From: Nocardia huaxiensis
Lineage (GTDB): Bacteria; Actinomycetota; Actinomycetes; Mycobacteriales; Mycobacteriaceae
Assembly (NCBI RefSeq): GCF_013744875.1
Contig: NZ_CP059399.1
Location: forward strand, 4,092,001-4,156,000
Length of the DNA stretch: 64,000 nt
Direction of reading: 5' to 3'
The notes beneath the pieces were generated by a model that searched no databases, was not told the origin of the DNA, and saw only the letters and a program-made list of their open reading frames with translations. Shown one piece after another: positions 35,160 through 44,327 of the stretch; the first letter of the stretch is position 1, and every line of letters starts with the position of its first letter. The translations under genes and the position numbers were made by a program.

Positions 35160-35449
35160 AACCCCTGGACTTTTGCCGCCATTACACCGGGTTGTCAGCG
35201 TTGTCGGGTCGCGAGTACGACCCCGCTAACATGATCGCCCCGGATGCCTATGTCGCGTCGCTGCGGTGGCGGCTGGTGTTCGCTGCGGTGGCGGTGGTGT
35301 TCGGTGCCGGCGTCGTGGTCGGGGTGATGCTCGCCCAGGACGGAATCCGTGAGGTTTCACCGAATGTGTGTCGCGCGGATGAGGTTTCGCGCATCGACTG
35401 CGTGCGGGTGAGCTCGGCTGTGCCCACCTCCCTCGGGGTGTGGCGATGA
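35156..35449 (+). CDS. Small single-pass membrane protein
   Basis: A 97-residue protein with one central membrane helix (LVFAAVAVVFGAGVVVGVML) and a conserved C-terminal NVCRADEVSRIDCVRV with two cysteines. The element 2 protein at 61986 shares GREYDP/GRPEYDP, the helix position and VCRADEASRIDC, so the outer cysteine motif is under selection. The role is unknown. Coupled by overlaps on both sides. Confidence 0.65.
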   Translation: MKPLDFCRHYTGLSALSGREYDPANMIAPDAYVASLRWRLVFAAVAVVFGAGVVVGVMLAQDGIREVSPNVCRADEVSRIDCVRVSSAVPTSLGVWR

Positions 35450-35793
35450 ACTGGACTGCCTTGTTCGGGCCGAAAGCCGTTTTGGAAGCCGAGAACGATC
35501 GACTGCGCCGCACGCTCGCCGAGCGGGACGCCCGCATCAGTGAGCTGTCGGCGGCGTTGGACGATGCCCTGGATCGCGAGCAGTTGCATTCGCTGTCGGC
35601 GCCCCACGAGCGGCTGACCCCGGCCGCGGTGCTGGATCGATTCGGCCACCACCGCGCCGAGCACCTCCCACAGCCGGGAGCGTCGTCGGAGCGAGGAACC
35701 GCGACGCAGGCGAGTGCCCGGCCCTGGATGACTCTGTTGGAGTCCACCGTCGCGGGTGTTCCGGTCGCACAAGATCGGAGGCGGTCGCGGTGA
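35446..35793 (+). CDS. Coiled-coil protein of the core operon
   Basis: A 115-residue protein whose first 50 residues are a heptad-rich helix (AVLEAENDRLRRTLAERDAR, ISELSAALDDALDREQ), the rest being low in structure. I do not recognise a family. It is encoded only in element 1; at this position element 2 has an unrelated 87-residue gene. The C-terminus DRRRSR is produced by the ribosome site of the next gene. Confidence 0.55.
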   Translation: MNWTALFGPKAVLEAENDRLRRTLAERDARISELSAALDDALDREQLHSLSAPHERLTPAAVLDRFGHHRAEHLPQPGASSERGTATQASARPWMTLLESTVAGVPVAQDRRRSR

Positions 35794-36479
35794 GCGCCTA
35801 CGGGACTGCGGCCGTGCCGCAGCAGGATTCGGTGATCACCGCCGAGGCGGCGCGGGAGCTGACCGACACCATCCGCGCCCGGGCGGGGCAACTGTGGGAG
35901 TTGATCGAGCAGGCGTACCTCACCCGTGCTTGGGTCGCGCTGGACTACGACAGCTGGGACGCCTACTGTGCGGCCGAGTTCGACGGCGCCCGCCTGCGCA
36001 TCCCCCGCGAGGAACGCTCGGAAATCGTTGCCTCCCTTCGCGAAATCGGAATGAGCACCCGTGCAATTGCTGCCGCGACAGGTCTCGGACAGGGGACCGT
36101 GCACCGCGAAATCGAGGGTCTGCGTACAGCTGTTCCAAATGGAACACCTGACTCGGTGGTCGGTTTGGACGGCAAGGGCTACCTGCCCGAACCGGTTGAG
36201 CGCGAACCGTTCCCCATCGATCAGGACGATGACCGCGACGCGGGGCGAGGTCCGGCCCCGCGTCGGCGTCGTCCGATCACCGAGTCGTTCGATACCGCCC
36301 GCTCGGAGTTGGTGACCAAGACCAACACCCTGGTCCGGCTGATCGACGATGACCGGTTCGACCGGTACGCCGCGCAGATCTCGCACGGGAACCTCGGCGA
36401 TCTGCAGCGCGCCCGCGACGCCCTGGAACAGGTCATCGACCGTCTCTCCGAATCTTTCGACCATCCCGAGGAGGGATAA
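35790..36479 (+). CDS. HTH DNA-binding protein
   Basis: A 229-residue protein with GTG start overlapping the previous TGA. Residues 85-110 (SLREIGMSTRAIAAATGLGQ, GTVHREIEGL) are a clear helix-turn-helix; the N-terminal helix bundle has DYDSWDAYCAAEF. This combination occurs in actinomycete phage and element proteins resembling ParB-type regulators. The middle is acidic and unstructured. The next gene encodes a ParB-nuclease-like domain, which supports a shared partition or regulatory role (inference). Confidence 0.6.
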   Translation: MSAYGTAAVPQQDSVITAEAARELTDTIRARAGQLWELIEQAYLTRAWVALDYDSWDAYCAAEFDGARLRIPREERSEIVASLREIGMSTRAIAAATGLGQGTVHREIEGLRTAVPNGTPDSVVGLDGKGYLPEPVEREPFPIDQDDDRDAGRGPAPRRRRPITESFDTARSELVTKTNTLVRLIDDDRFDRYAAQISHGNLGDLQRARDALEQVIDRLSESFDHPEEG

Positions 36480-36483
36480 CACT

Positions 36484-37326
36484 ATGCATCTGATCGACCC
36501 CGACAACACGCCCGTGACCAGCCAGGTCATGGAGGTCGACAGCGCGCTCGCGCGGCGCTGGCTCGAACGCAACCCGCACAACCGGCCGATCCGCCAGGCC
36601 CGGGTGCAGCAGTACTACGAGGACATGATCTCGGGCCGTTGGCGACTCAACGGTGAGGCTATCAAGTTCGGTCCCGACGGCGAACTGCTCGACGGCCAGC
36701 ACCGGCTGCAGGCGGTGGCGCGCACCACGGGCATGCGCTTCCCGATGCTGATCGTGCGCGGCCTGGCCCCCGACACCCAGGTCACCATGGATCAAGGTGC
36801 GCGGCGCACGCCCGGTGATCAGCTGACCTTGACCGGGATCGCCAGCCACAACATGACGATGGTCGCCGCCGCGCTGCGCGTCTACATGGTGTGGATGGAG
36901 GGCAACCTCTTCGGCGAGTTGGGGCGCGGGGGAGGGGTGTCGACCACGCGGGTGGTCGAATTCGCCTCCGCCTACCCGGAATTGGTAGCCATCGCCGACC
37001 GGTACACCGGTGTCGCCAAACGGTTGAAGGCGCGTCCGGCGGTGGCGTGCGCGGTCGCGATGCGGCTCACGGAGATCGACGCGTATGCCGCAACCGAATT
37101 CGTGCGGTTGTGGGACTCCGGTGCCGGATTGGCCGCCAATTCTCCGATCCTGGCGTTGCGTGAGCGGCTGGATTGGGCGCGGGTCAACAAGGTCCGGCTC
37201 AGTGACCGCGACCAGATCGGCACGATCGTCACCGCCTGGAACCTGTGGCGGCGCGGGCGCACGGTGACAAAACTGCAGCGCCCTAAGGGCGGATTCACTG
37301 CCGAGAACTTCCCGGAGCCGAGATGA
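36484..37326 (+). CDS. ParB/Srx-superfamily domain protein
   Basis: A 280-residue protein with RPIRQARVQQYYEDMISGRW, LNGEAIKFGPDGELLDGQHRLQ-type segment ending in DGQHR, the signature of ParB-like nuclease/CTPase folds, and MLIVRGLAP with an acidic DQGARR turn. The remainder is helical. The ATG at 36484 has GGAGG nine bases upstream. Phage and element versions of this protein are common; their function (nuclease or DNA-binding) is not settled. Confidence 0.65.
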   Translation: MHLIDPDNTPVTSQVMEVDSALARRWLERNPHNRPIRQARVQQYYEDMISGRWRLNGEAIKFGPDGELLDGQHRLQAVARTTGMRFPMLIVRGLAPDTQVTMDQGARRTPGDQLTLTGIASHNMTMVAAALRVYMVWMEGNLFGELGRGGGVSTTRVVEFASAYPELVAIADRYTGVAKRLKARPAVACAVAMRLTEIDAYAATEFVRLWDSGAGLAANSPILALRERLDWARVNKVRLSDRDQIGTIVTAWNLWRRGRTVTKLQRPKGGFTAENFPEPR

Positions 37327-37718
37327 ACACCCCGCGCCGGGACCCGGCAGAACTGGCCGCGCTGCTCGCCGAACGCGACCACTTCGGCACTGTGGACGAC
37401 GTCTTGAGCGACATGTTCGACGCCGCCTTCGAGGTGACACAGCAGAAGAGCTATCGCGACTGCGCCGCCGAGGACGCCAAGCGCAGGGTCTGGGAGGACC
37501 ACCACAAGCCCGTGATGGCGGGATATTTCGCCGCCGCCGACGCCTACCGCGAGGAGCGATTCGGTAGCGAATACGCCGAGGATTCCCGTACACGCCTCGA
37601 TGGCGTCTATGCCCATGACCCGGAAATGCGGGCACTGCTCGACAAGGCCCGTGCGGATCTGGCGGCCCGGCGCAAGGCGCGCACCCCGGCTGAACGAGAT
37701 CGGCGGCGATCGCGATGA
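37323..37718 (+). CDS. Conserved element protein (homologue in element 2)
   Basis: A 131-residue, mostly helical, acidic protein with DDVLSDMFDAAFE and a conserved SYRDCAAEDAKRRVWEDHHK segment. The element 2 protein at 62539 has DDMLTAAIESMERKDFCDCG in the same place, so they are homologous. No known domain. It overlaps both neighbours by ATGA. Confidence 0.6.
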   Translation: MNTPRRDPAELAALLAERDHFGTVDDVLSDMFDAAFEVTQQKSYRDCAAEDAKRRVWEDHHKPVMAGYFAAADAYREERFGSEYAEDSRTRLDGVYAHDPEMRALLDKARADLAARRKARTPAERDRRRSR

Positions 37719-38155
37719 GCGGATTCATCGGGCCCGTCCCGCGCGATTACCGGGACTTTCATCCGGACCCGACCGGCCAGACCTACGGGATTCCCACCTA
37801 TTTCTGGAAGACCGCCCCCGATCACCTGGTGACTCGCCGCCAGCTCAGTGCGGAAGGGCTGAACCCGGGTGGACAGGACATCGCCGCGCAGGTGGTCATC
37901 CTGCGGCGGCATCGCCAACCCCTGGTGGCGCACCTGTTCGACATCAACGGTGCCCAGCTGAAGCGGGAACCGACTCCGGCGCAACTGGATTCGCTACGCA
38001 TCGCCCGCTGGGTGCGCTCCGCGGATGCGTGCGAGCGCCACGGCGTGGACCCGTCGGACCTGCGGGAAATGATCGCGAAGGCCCGCGCCGATCTGGCCGC
38101 CCGCCGTCAAGCCCAGCGTCCGGCAGTCGAGCGTGATCGGAGGCGGTCACGGTGA
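37715..38155 (+). CDS. RRQL-motif zinc-binding-like protein
   Basis: A 146-residue protein with GIPTYFWKTAPDHLVTRRQL, matching proteins annotated as RRQL motif-containing zinc-binding protein in actinomycetes, then PTPAQLDSLRIARWVRSADA with CERHGVDPSDLREM. The homologue in element 2 is at 62868. Position in the operon is the same in both elements. Molecular function is not known. Confidence 0.7.
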   Translation: MSGFIGPVPRDYRDFHPDPTGQTYGIPTYFWKTAPDHLVTRRQLSAEGLNPGGQDIAAQVVILRRHRQPLVAHLFDINGAQLKREPTPAQLDSLRIARWVRSADACERHGVDPSDLREMIAKARADLAARRQAQRPAVERDRRRSR

Positions 38156-39102
38156 GCTGCGCGTGCGGAACCGAGCAGGCCAAGGGTCGCGGCATGTGCG
38201 CGACGCACTATGCGGCCTTCCGGAGACGTCAGATCGCCTATGGGCGCTGGCAGCCTCGGGTTCCGGCGGACGCGGTGCGCGCGCACGTGGAGGCGATGGG
38301 CGCGGCCGGGGTGAACCCGAATCAGCTGGCCAAGCTGACCGGAGTCGGCCAGCCCACGCTGTCGCGGATCATGGCCGCGGGCCCGGACAAGAAGATCGCG
38401 GCCTGGGTGGAACAAGCCGTGCTCGCGGTCCCGGTGCCCGAGCGGGCGGCCGAGGTGACCACCAACAGCGCGCTGGTGCCGATTCTCGGTGCCCGCCGGC
38501 GCTTTCAAGCCTTGGTGGCGTCGGGGTATCCGGCGGCGCAGCTGGCGCGGGAGCTGGGCATGACCCGCAACCACCGCACCATTCATTCGCTGATGGGTCA
38601 TCGGGCCGACAGCGACGGCCGCATCACCCAGGAGATCGCGGCCGAGCGAGAACGCGCGGTCAAAGCCCTGTTCGACCGGTTACAGCTGGTTCCGGGCTCG
38701 TCGGCGCAGGCACGCGCGCTGGGGGAGCGGCGCGGGTGGCCGCTGCCGATCGAGTGGGACGAGAACGCCCTCGACGACCCGCACGCCCAACCGGTGCGGG
38801 CCCGCTGGACACCGGCGTCCGCGCGGGCTGAACGGCGCGAACAGGTCGCCGCGCTGACTGGATGCGGGCTGACCAAAGCCCAGATCGCGCAGCAGTTGGG
38901 CATCAACACCCGGCTGGTCGACCGCGACCGCCACCACCTGCGCACCCACGACACCAGCGACAGGCCGGCGGGCGGGTTCGCGGCCGAGGTTGCCGACATG
39001 GCCGCAGTCGCGGTGCAGGCCCGCCTCGACATCGACCGCCGGCGCACGCAAGGCGCGGCCGGATCGGGCGGCGCACCCCGTGATCGGAGGCGAACGCGAT
39101 GA
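38152..39102 (+). CDS. Multi-HTH protein with N-terminal zinc knuckle
   Basis: A 316-residue protein with GTG start. N-terminal CACGTEQAKGRGMCATHY looks like a zinc knuckle. At least three helix-turn-helix segments follow: VNPNQLAKLTGVGQPTLSRI, YPAAQLARELGMTRNHRTIH, LTKAQIAQQLGINTRLVDRD. It resembles actinophage DNA-binding proteins and may regulate the element. In element 2 this position is taken by a GIY-YIG-like gene. Confidence 0.6.
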   Translation: MSCACGTEQAKGRGMCATHYAAFRRRQIAYGRWQPRVPADAVRAHVEAMGAAGVNPNQLAKLTGVGQPTLSRIMAAGPDKKIAAWVEQAVLAVPVPERAAEVTTNSALVPILGARRRFQALVASGYPAAQLARELGMTRNHRTIHSLMGHRADSDGRITQEIAAERERAVKALFDRLQLVPGSSAQARALGERRGWPLPIEWDENALDDPHAQPVRARWTPASARAERREQVAALTGCGLTKAQIAQQLGINTRLVDRDRHHLRTHDTSDRPAGGFAAEVADMAAVAVQARLDIDRRRTQGAAGSGGAPRDRRRTR

Positions 39103-40181
39103 ACCACAACGAAGGAACCAACCCGTACGCGGTGCTGGAACGGCGCCACCGCGTCCAGGTCATCGACGGCCTGCGCGCGAACGGCCTGACCTACACCGAG
39201 ATCCGGGAACTGCTGGGTGTCACGCTGCGGCAGATCGAAACCGTCCTCGGTGAAGCAGAAGTGCTGCGGGCGAAGGGTTTTCGCACCAAGGAGATCGCCG
39301 CCGAAATTGGCGTGCCGCCCGGCTCATTGGGCCGGGTGCTGGCATCGCGGCGGCGTGGCACGCTGACCGCCCGCCAGGACGAGGCGGTCTCGGCGATCGT
39401 GCACATGCGCGGCATGCAGGTCGATGTCCTCGCCGAATACCTGAACGTGCTGGAGTCCAGCGCCTACGCGTTGCTTCGGGAACTGATCGCCAAAGGGCTT
39501 GTGTGTGAACTGAAGAAGGTCCAGCGCGGGCGGGCGTGGGCCTACGTGCCACCGAAGGTCGAGCACCGGTACCTGGGGTGGCGGACCAAGGACTGGTCCC
39601 CGCCGCTGAAGTTCGCCGAGCACTACCGGGCCGTCGCACAAGCCAGGATCATGCTCGTCGGCAGCGACCCGCGCGCGTTCATCTCCGAACGTGTTCTGCG
39701 CCAGGCCGCCGCCCGCGCCGCCCAGATCGCCGCCGAAAAGCGGCACGGCACACCGGTTCTGGAGTTCTCCAGCAGCTTGGAGCCGATGCCGGGCCGCCCG
39801 CACATCCACGACGGCCGGTTCCTGGGCGTGGTGCGCGGCACCTACGGCTGGTGGGCGCTGGAGGTCGAACTGTCGGTCAAAGACAACGCCTACATGGACA
39901 TCGCCTTGCAGGGCGCGATCCGCGCCGCGGCCGACGCGCACCCCTACACGATGGTCGGCCTGCTGTATCTGTGCCGCAGCAAAGCGGTCAAGGACAACGT
40001 CGAGGCCGCCAGCGAACGGCTTCCGGCCGATCTGCAGGAATTGCCGCTGGATTTGGAGATCCAGGACTTCGACAAGCGGTGGGCCGAGTTCGTCAAGAAC
40101 CGCATGGAGGCCCGCGCCGCCGCCCGCGAGGCAAAACGCCTGCGCCGCAACCTCATCGACATCACCCAGGAAGCATCATGA
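39099..40181 (+). CDS. Replication-relaxation-like winged-helix protein
   Basis: A 360-residue protein. Two N-terminal HTH units (LTYTEIRELLGVTLRQIETV, RTKEIAAEIGVPPGSLGRVL) are followed by a MarR-like winged helix (VDVLAEYLNVLESSAYALLR, LIAKGLVCEL) and a C-terminal domain with GWWALEVELSVKDNAYM. The overall order resembles proteins of the replication-relaxation family of actinomycete elements. Element 2 encodes the same protein at the window edge (63745). It precedes the transfer ATPase with an ATGA overlap. Confidence 0.65.
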   Translation: MNHNEGTNPYAVLERRHRVQVIDGLRANGLTYTEIRELLGVTLRQIETVLGEAEVLRAKGFRTKEIAAEIGVPPGSLGRVLASRRRGTLTARQDEAVSAIVHMRGMQVDVLAEYLNVLESSAYALLRELIAKGLVCELKKVQRGRAWAYVPPKVEHRYLGWRTKDWSPPLKFAEHYRAVAQARIMLVGSDPRAFISERVLRQAAARAAQIAAEKRHGTPVLEFSSSLEPMPGRPHIHDGRFLGVVRGTYGWWALEVELSVKDNAYMDIALQGAIRAAADAHPYTMVGLLYLCRSKAVKDNVEAASERLPADLQELPLDLEIQDFDKRWAEFVKNRMEARAAAREAKRLRRNLIDITQEAS

Positions 40182-42196
40182 GCCCCACCTGCGTCCCCCT
40201 GATCACCCCCGAGGACTGCGGTCCCACCGCCGCGACCGCCGCCCCCGCGCCCTCTCCCGTCATCGACTTCACCCCGACTGACGGGCCGATGCCGCACATC
40301 ACCGCCGAGGCCCCGCCCGGCACCCCGGAAGTCGTCCGCCAGGTCACCGACCCGGTCACCCAGCTCTCGGGCCCGGACCTCGCCCACACCGGCGACGTCG
40401 CACAGACCGCGCTGGTGTGCGGGGCGGTCCTGACCGCGATGCTCATCCTCATCGTGGCCGTGGCCGCGACCCGTCCGCTGGATCCGCATCGGCTGCGGAA
40501 CTTCGCCGCTGCCGCGTGGGCGCTGCCGTTGTGTTCGGTGCTGGCGGGTGGGTCGTGGTCGACGCCGCTGAGCCTGCTGTGGGACGGCGCCACCCAGCTA
40601 GCGGCCGGCGATCTGGGCGGGCTGTCGATGATGGCGATCCTCGGGCTGCCCGCGACCATGGTGGCGGCGTCGCTGTGGTGGGCACACTTCTTGATCAAGA
40701 CCGAGACCGTCGGGCTGAAGTCGTTGCGCCGCACCAAACGTGTGCAGGACTCCCTGACCGCGCGCCGCCACGCCGCGGCGGCGCGAGCGGCGAAGAAGGG
40801 CGCACCCCCGCACCGCGGCCACGACATCGTGCTCGGCACCCTCGCCGAGACAGTCAGCATCAAATCGCCGGGGTTGTGGCGCTCGCTGACCAAGCGGCAT
40901 CAGCCGTGGTTGAGCATCCCGTACGCCGATGCCAAGAAGCCGCAGGGGCTGTTCGGTACCAGCGGCAGCGGCAAAACCGAGCTGATGCTGGAGTACGCCT
41001 CGGCCCGGTTCGACTACGAGTGGCGAGCCTGGCAGAAATGGTCCGGCGTGCCGGGGATGACCGGCACACACCTGCGCCCGCTACTGGTGATGATCTCGTG
41101 CAAGGGCGGGCAAGACGACCGCGAACTCGGGCTGAGCTTGCGGGACACCATGCGCGCCAAGGGGATTGACCCGAAGCGGATCGCGTTGATCGTGCCGGAG
41201 ATGGACACCCTCGACATCTGGGACAAGACCCCGGCGCGGGATCTGCGGGCCATGCTCGCGGCCCTGCTCGCCGCGACCGCGGAGGCCACCACCGCCGAGG
41301 GCCAGCATTTCGAGAGCATGCAGACCCGCATCGCCGCGTTGGTCGTGGACAACCCCAGCGGCAAGCCGCGTAACCACCGCGAGTTCCTGGACCTGCTGGT
41401 GGAGGACAACCTCAAGAAGGCATGGCACTACGCTCCCGATGTGGTGCGCCAGATCGACGCCTTGCAGGCGGAGAAGGTGCCCCAGCTCGACGACGCGCTG
41501 ATCAAGTGCACCAACCTGTTCGAAGACCTCAACGGACGGGTGGTGTTCGACGGCGGGCGCGACCTCGATGACCTCGACGTGCTGTTCATGACCGTGCCCG
41601 CCCTGGACAAGGACGCCGCCCGCGCCCAGGTCGCCACCACCCTGCGGTTGCTGCTGCAACGCGCCGGCCGCACCGCGAAAGCGCTGCGGCGCAGCGTGAT
41701 CCTGTTCATCGACGAACTGTCCGCGTTGACCACCAAGCAAGGGACCATCGGGGTCGAGGACATCACCGAACGCGGCCGATCCCAGCGCATCTCGACGGTG
41801 TTCTGCGGCCAATCCCCGGAATCGGTCGCCTCCGACGCGTGGGCGCTGGGGCGGCTGTTGAAGACCTGCTCGGGCGGAATTCTGTTGGGCTACATGGAGA
41901 ACGCGGGCGATCTGTGCAAACACGCCGGATCGATCCCGGTCATGCTGCCGTCGCGGCATCTGATCAAAGGCCAGCGCCACGGCGACGAAGGCCAAGTCTC
42001 CGTTGGCGAGAAGTGGCTGGTCGATCCCGCCCGGGTCAGCCAGTTCGGCACCGGCGACTTCGTGTTCTTCAAGAAGGGACACGCCCGCTACGGCCGCGTC
42101 GTGCTGCGCGCCCGGACCGACCAGGCCCGCCTGCCCGGCACCACACCCGCACCCGTCCGCAGCACAGGCGACGATCCGGCCCCCGCCACCTCATAA
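40178..42196 (+). CDS. FtsK/HerA-type DNA-translocating ATPase (TraB-like transfer protein)
   Basis: A 672-residue protein. The N-terminal 75 residues are proline-rich; three to four membrane helices lie between about 76 and 175. Walker A LFGTSGSGKTELML is near residue 260 and Walker B SVILFIDELSAL near 508, with a following GRSQRISTVFCGQSPES sensor region. Actinomycete integrative elements transfer double-stranded DNA with a single FtsK-like ATPase, TraB, that pumps DNA through the membrane, and this is the only candidate here. Some segments (YMENAGDLCKHAG) also recall TraD/VirD4-type proteins, so the exact subfamily is open. Confidence 0.75.
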   Translation: MSPTCVPLITPEDCGPTAATAAPAPSPVIDFTPTDGPMPHITAEAPPGTPEVVRQVTDPVTQLSGPDLAHTGDVAQTALVCGAVLTAMLILIVAVAATRPLDPHRLRNFAAAAWALPLCSVLAGGSWSTPLSLLWDGATQLAAGDLGGLSMMAILGLPATMVAASLWWAHFLIKTETVGLKSLRRTKRVQDSLTARRHAAAARAAKKGAPPHRGHDIVLGTLAETVSIKSPGLWRSLTKRHQPWLSIPYADAKKPQGLFGTSGSGKTELMLEYASARFDYEWRAWQKWSGVPGMTGTHLRPLLVMISCKGGQDDRELGLSLRDTMRAKGIDPKRIALIVPEMDTLDIWDKTPARDLRAMLAALLAATAEATTAEGQHFESMQTRIAALVVDNPSGKPRNHREFLDLLVEDNLKKAWHYAPDVVRQIDALQAEKVPQLDDALIKCTNLFEDLNGRVVFDGGRDLDDLDVLFMTVPALDKDAARAQVATTLRLLLQRAGRTAKALRRSVILFIDELSALTTKQGTIGVEDITERGRSQRISTVFCGQSPESVASDAWALGRLLKTCSGGILLGYMENAGDLCKHAGSIPVMLPSRHLIKGQRHGDEGQVSVGEKWLVDPARVSQFGTGDFVFFKKGHARYGRVVLRARTDQARLPGTTPAPVRSTGDDPAPATS

Positions 42197-42238
42197 CCCG
42201 CACTATCCGTGTCCGAAACCCAGTGGAGTACAACAACT

Positions 42239-42769
42239 ATGCGTATCTTCCGTGACCACGACGACGACCCCGACCCCGACGAGGAACCACAGCGGCCCGG
42301 CAAGGGCTTCGGCCCGGACGAGGTCGCCGCCCAAGCCGACCTACTCGCCGACGAGATCGCCGACCATCTGGCCGACGTCGCCGCAGCCGCCGACGCCACC
42401 ACTGCCGGCACCGACCAGCCCGCACCGGCCAAACCCACGCTGCGCCTCGTGCCACCCCTGGCGGCCCCGGCAGCAACCGACACCAGCGACACGGCAAAAC
42501 ACCCTGAGCCCGAGTCCGTTTCATCTGCAGCACCGCCGAGCTGGGGCCGAGTGTGGCGCGCCAGCGCGGCCGGTTCCTCGGTCGTGGTCGGTATCGCCGC
42601 AACCACGGCGTGGGGACAGCCCGCCGAGGTCGGCATCCCCGTCACCGTCTACGGGCTGGGCTGGATCGCCTACCTGCTCTGGGACACCGCCCACCGCCCC
42701 TCCCCGTCACTGGCCCTGGCCGCGTTCACCGAACGCCGCGCCGCCCGCGCCCAGCGCGACACCCCCTGA
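42239..42769 (+). CDS. Spd-like membrane protein
   Basis: A 176-residue protein with an acidic first half (FRDHDDDPDPDEEPQRPGKG) and two hydrophobic segments near residues 110-150 (GSSVVVGIAATTAWG, GIPVTVYGLGWIAYLLW). A GTG 30 bases upstream is an alternative start; the ATG at 42239 has GGAG ahead. It lies directly after the transfer ATPase gene, the position of spread proteins in related elements. Confidence 0.55.
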   Translation: MRIFRDHDDDPDPDEEPQRPGKGFGPDEVAAQADLLADEIADHLADVAAAADATTAGTDQPAPAKPTLRLVPPLAAPAATDTSDTAKHPEPESVSSAAPPSWGRVWRASAAGSSVVVGIAATTAWGQPAEVGIPVTVYGLGWIAYLLWDTAHRPSPSLALAAFTERRAARAQRDTP

Positions 42770-42803
42770 CCCCCGCACCCCGCGGGACCAAGAAAGGAAA
42801 CCC

Positions 42804-43412
42804 ATGCCCTCCACCACTTCCCGAGCGATCGCCCTCGGCATCCCCATCGGGGTCATCGCCGGGATCGCGACCGTCGCGACGATCATCGCCGTCGACACCT
42901 GGAACCTCGACACCCGCATCTGCGACGCCGTCACCCGCTGGCGGATGACCCCGGACGACCGTGCCGCCCTCGACGCCACCCAGGCGTTGCTGGACTACCA
43001 GGCCCGCCAACGCGAACGTCAACGCGAACAGGTCGCGGCGCACAAACGGTCGAAGTTCCAGCCGGAGCTGTGCACCGGCGTTCCGGGGCGCCTGTCGGAG
43101 TTGCCGTTGTCGGCGCTGATCACCGAAATCCTCTACGCCCGTGGACGACTCGCCACCATATGGGGCACTTGGGGCGCGGACCCGGACACCGGCCGCCGCG
43201 ACTACACCGCGATCACCCAGTGGACCGGCCACCTCGACGCTTTGCGCGCCGAGTTCGACCACCGCCGCCACGACCCGGCCGACGGAAAAACTCTGTCCCG
43301 GCTAGACCGCATGCGATGGCAGGCCGCCCATAGCGCCGTCCACGCCTACGACGAAATCCCCAGCCCCGCACCGATCCCGGCAGTCGACACCACCCCCGTC
43401 GCGCAGTCCTGA
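42804..43412 (+). CDS. Membrane-anchored protein of the transfer operon
   Basis: A 202-residue protein with one N-terminal membrane helix (IALGIPIGVIAGIATVATII) and a long soluble part that is helical and charged (LLDYQARQRERQREQVAAHK). AAAGGAAA precedes the ATG at 42804. No named family. Probably part of the transfer or spread apparatus by position. Confidence 0.55.
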   Translation: MPSTTSRAIALGIPIGVIAGIATVATIIAVDTWNLDTRICDAVTRWRMTPDDRAALDATQALLDYQARQRERQREQVAAHKRSKFQPELCTGVPGRLSELPLSALITEILYARGRLATIWGTWGADPDTGRRDYTAITQWTGHLDALRAEFDHRRHDPADGKTLSRLDRMRWQAAHSAVHAYDEIPSPAPIPAVDTTPVAQS

Positions 43413-43441
43413 CGAAAACCGCTCGCCCAGAAAGGAATCCG

Positions 43442-43810
43442 ATGTTCGACAACCGGAACGAACCGATTCTGCCCATCCCCAGCGACCTCTACGACGAGAT
43501 CGGCCACCTCGGCGACCGCGTGCAGGCCCTGCGCGCCGATATCACTCGGATCCGCCACCGGTACGCCGAGCTCGCGCAATCGCCGAAGTCGCTGCGCGTG
43601 GACGAACTCGGCCGGCCGATCGACCCGCGCGAGGCCGTGATCCTCACCCACCAGGCGCTGCGCGTGATCGACCGCGACCTGGAAACCGTCGAGAACGGCC
43701 TCCGCTACGCCCACGGCCCCGCCAGCCGGATCAGCCTCACCGACACCGCCGCCGAGCACCGCAACCAGCAGCTCGCCGCGCAACATCCGCCCGTCCACCG
43801 CACCCGATAG
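43442..43810 (+). CDS. Small helical protein of unknown function
   Basis: A 122-residue protein, mostly helical, with GHLGDRVQALRADITRIRHR and VIDRDLETVENGLRYA. AAAGGAA precedes the ATG at 43442. I recognise no domain; it fits the run of small genes after the transfer ATPase. Confidence 0.5.
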   Translation: MFDNRNEPILPIPSDLYDEIGHLGDRVQALRADITRIRHRYAELAQSPKSLRVDELGRPIDPREAVILTHQALRVIDRDLETVENGLRYAHGPASRISLTDTAAEHRNQQLAAQHPPVHRTR

Positions 43811-43846
43811 CCGAAAGCCCCAGAGATGAAAAGGAATCGAACACCC

Positions 43847-44290
43847 ATGACGACCGAGATCGATCCCGTCGAGAAGCTGGTCGACGAGTTCACGACCTTC
43901 GTCACCGAGCTGGCCGACATGACGGTCAAGGAACGCCGCGCCTTCGCCCTGGATCTGCTCGACCCGGTAGTCCCGGTCGAGTTCTCCGACGGCGCGCTGC
44001 GCGGCCTGTGGCTCGCGCTGATGTTCCTCACGCGGCGGGCACCGGGCTCCGAGGCCGCGCTGGGCCGGCGACTGCTGGCCGTCGATCAGCAGCTGCCCGA
44101 GCACCTGCGCTGGCTCACCGCCGACCGCGACGACCTCACCGGCCCGGTCGCCGCAATACCCGACGACACCGCGGCCGAGGCATACCAGCGCTGTGCCGAG
44201 TTCGACCCATCCGCCCGCACCCACGCCTGCTTGGCCACGGTCAACCGAGTCATCGACCGTGCCGAAAACCTCGACCGATCCCTGATCTGA
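43847..44290 (+). CDS. Small acidic protein of unknown function
   Basis: A 147-residue protein starting MTTEIDPVEKLVDEF. The ATG at 43847 is preferred over one 21 bases earlier because AAAAGGAA lies between them. The protein is rich in Asp, Glu and Leu and should be helical. No known domain was recognised. Confidence 0.5.
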   Translation: MTTEIDPVEKLVDEFTTFVTELADMTVKERRAFALDLLDPVVPVEFSDGALRGLWLALMFLTRRAPGSEAALGRRLLAVDQQLPEHLRWLTADRDDLTGPVAAIPDDTAAEAYQRCAEFDPSARTHACLATVNRVIDRAENLDRSLI

Positions 44291-44327
44291 CCCAAACCCG
44301 TTATCTCTGAAAGGAATTCACCCTCTC

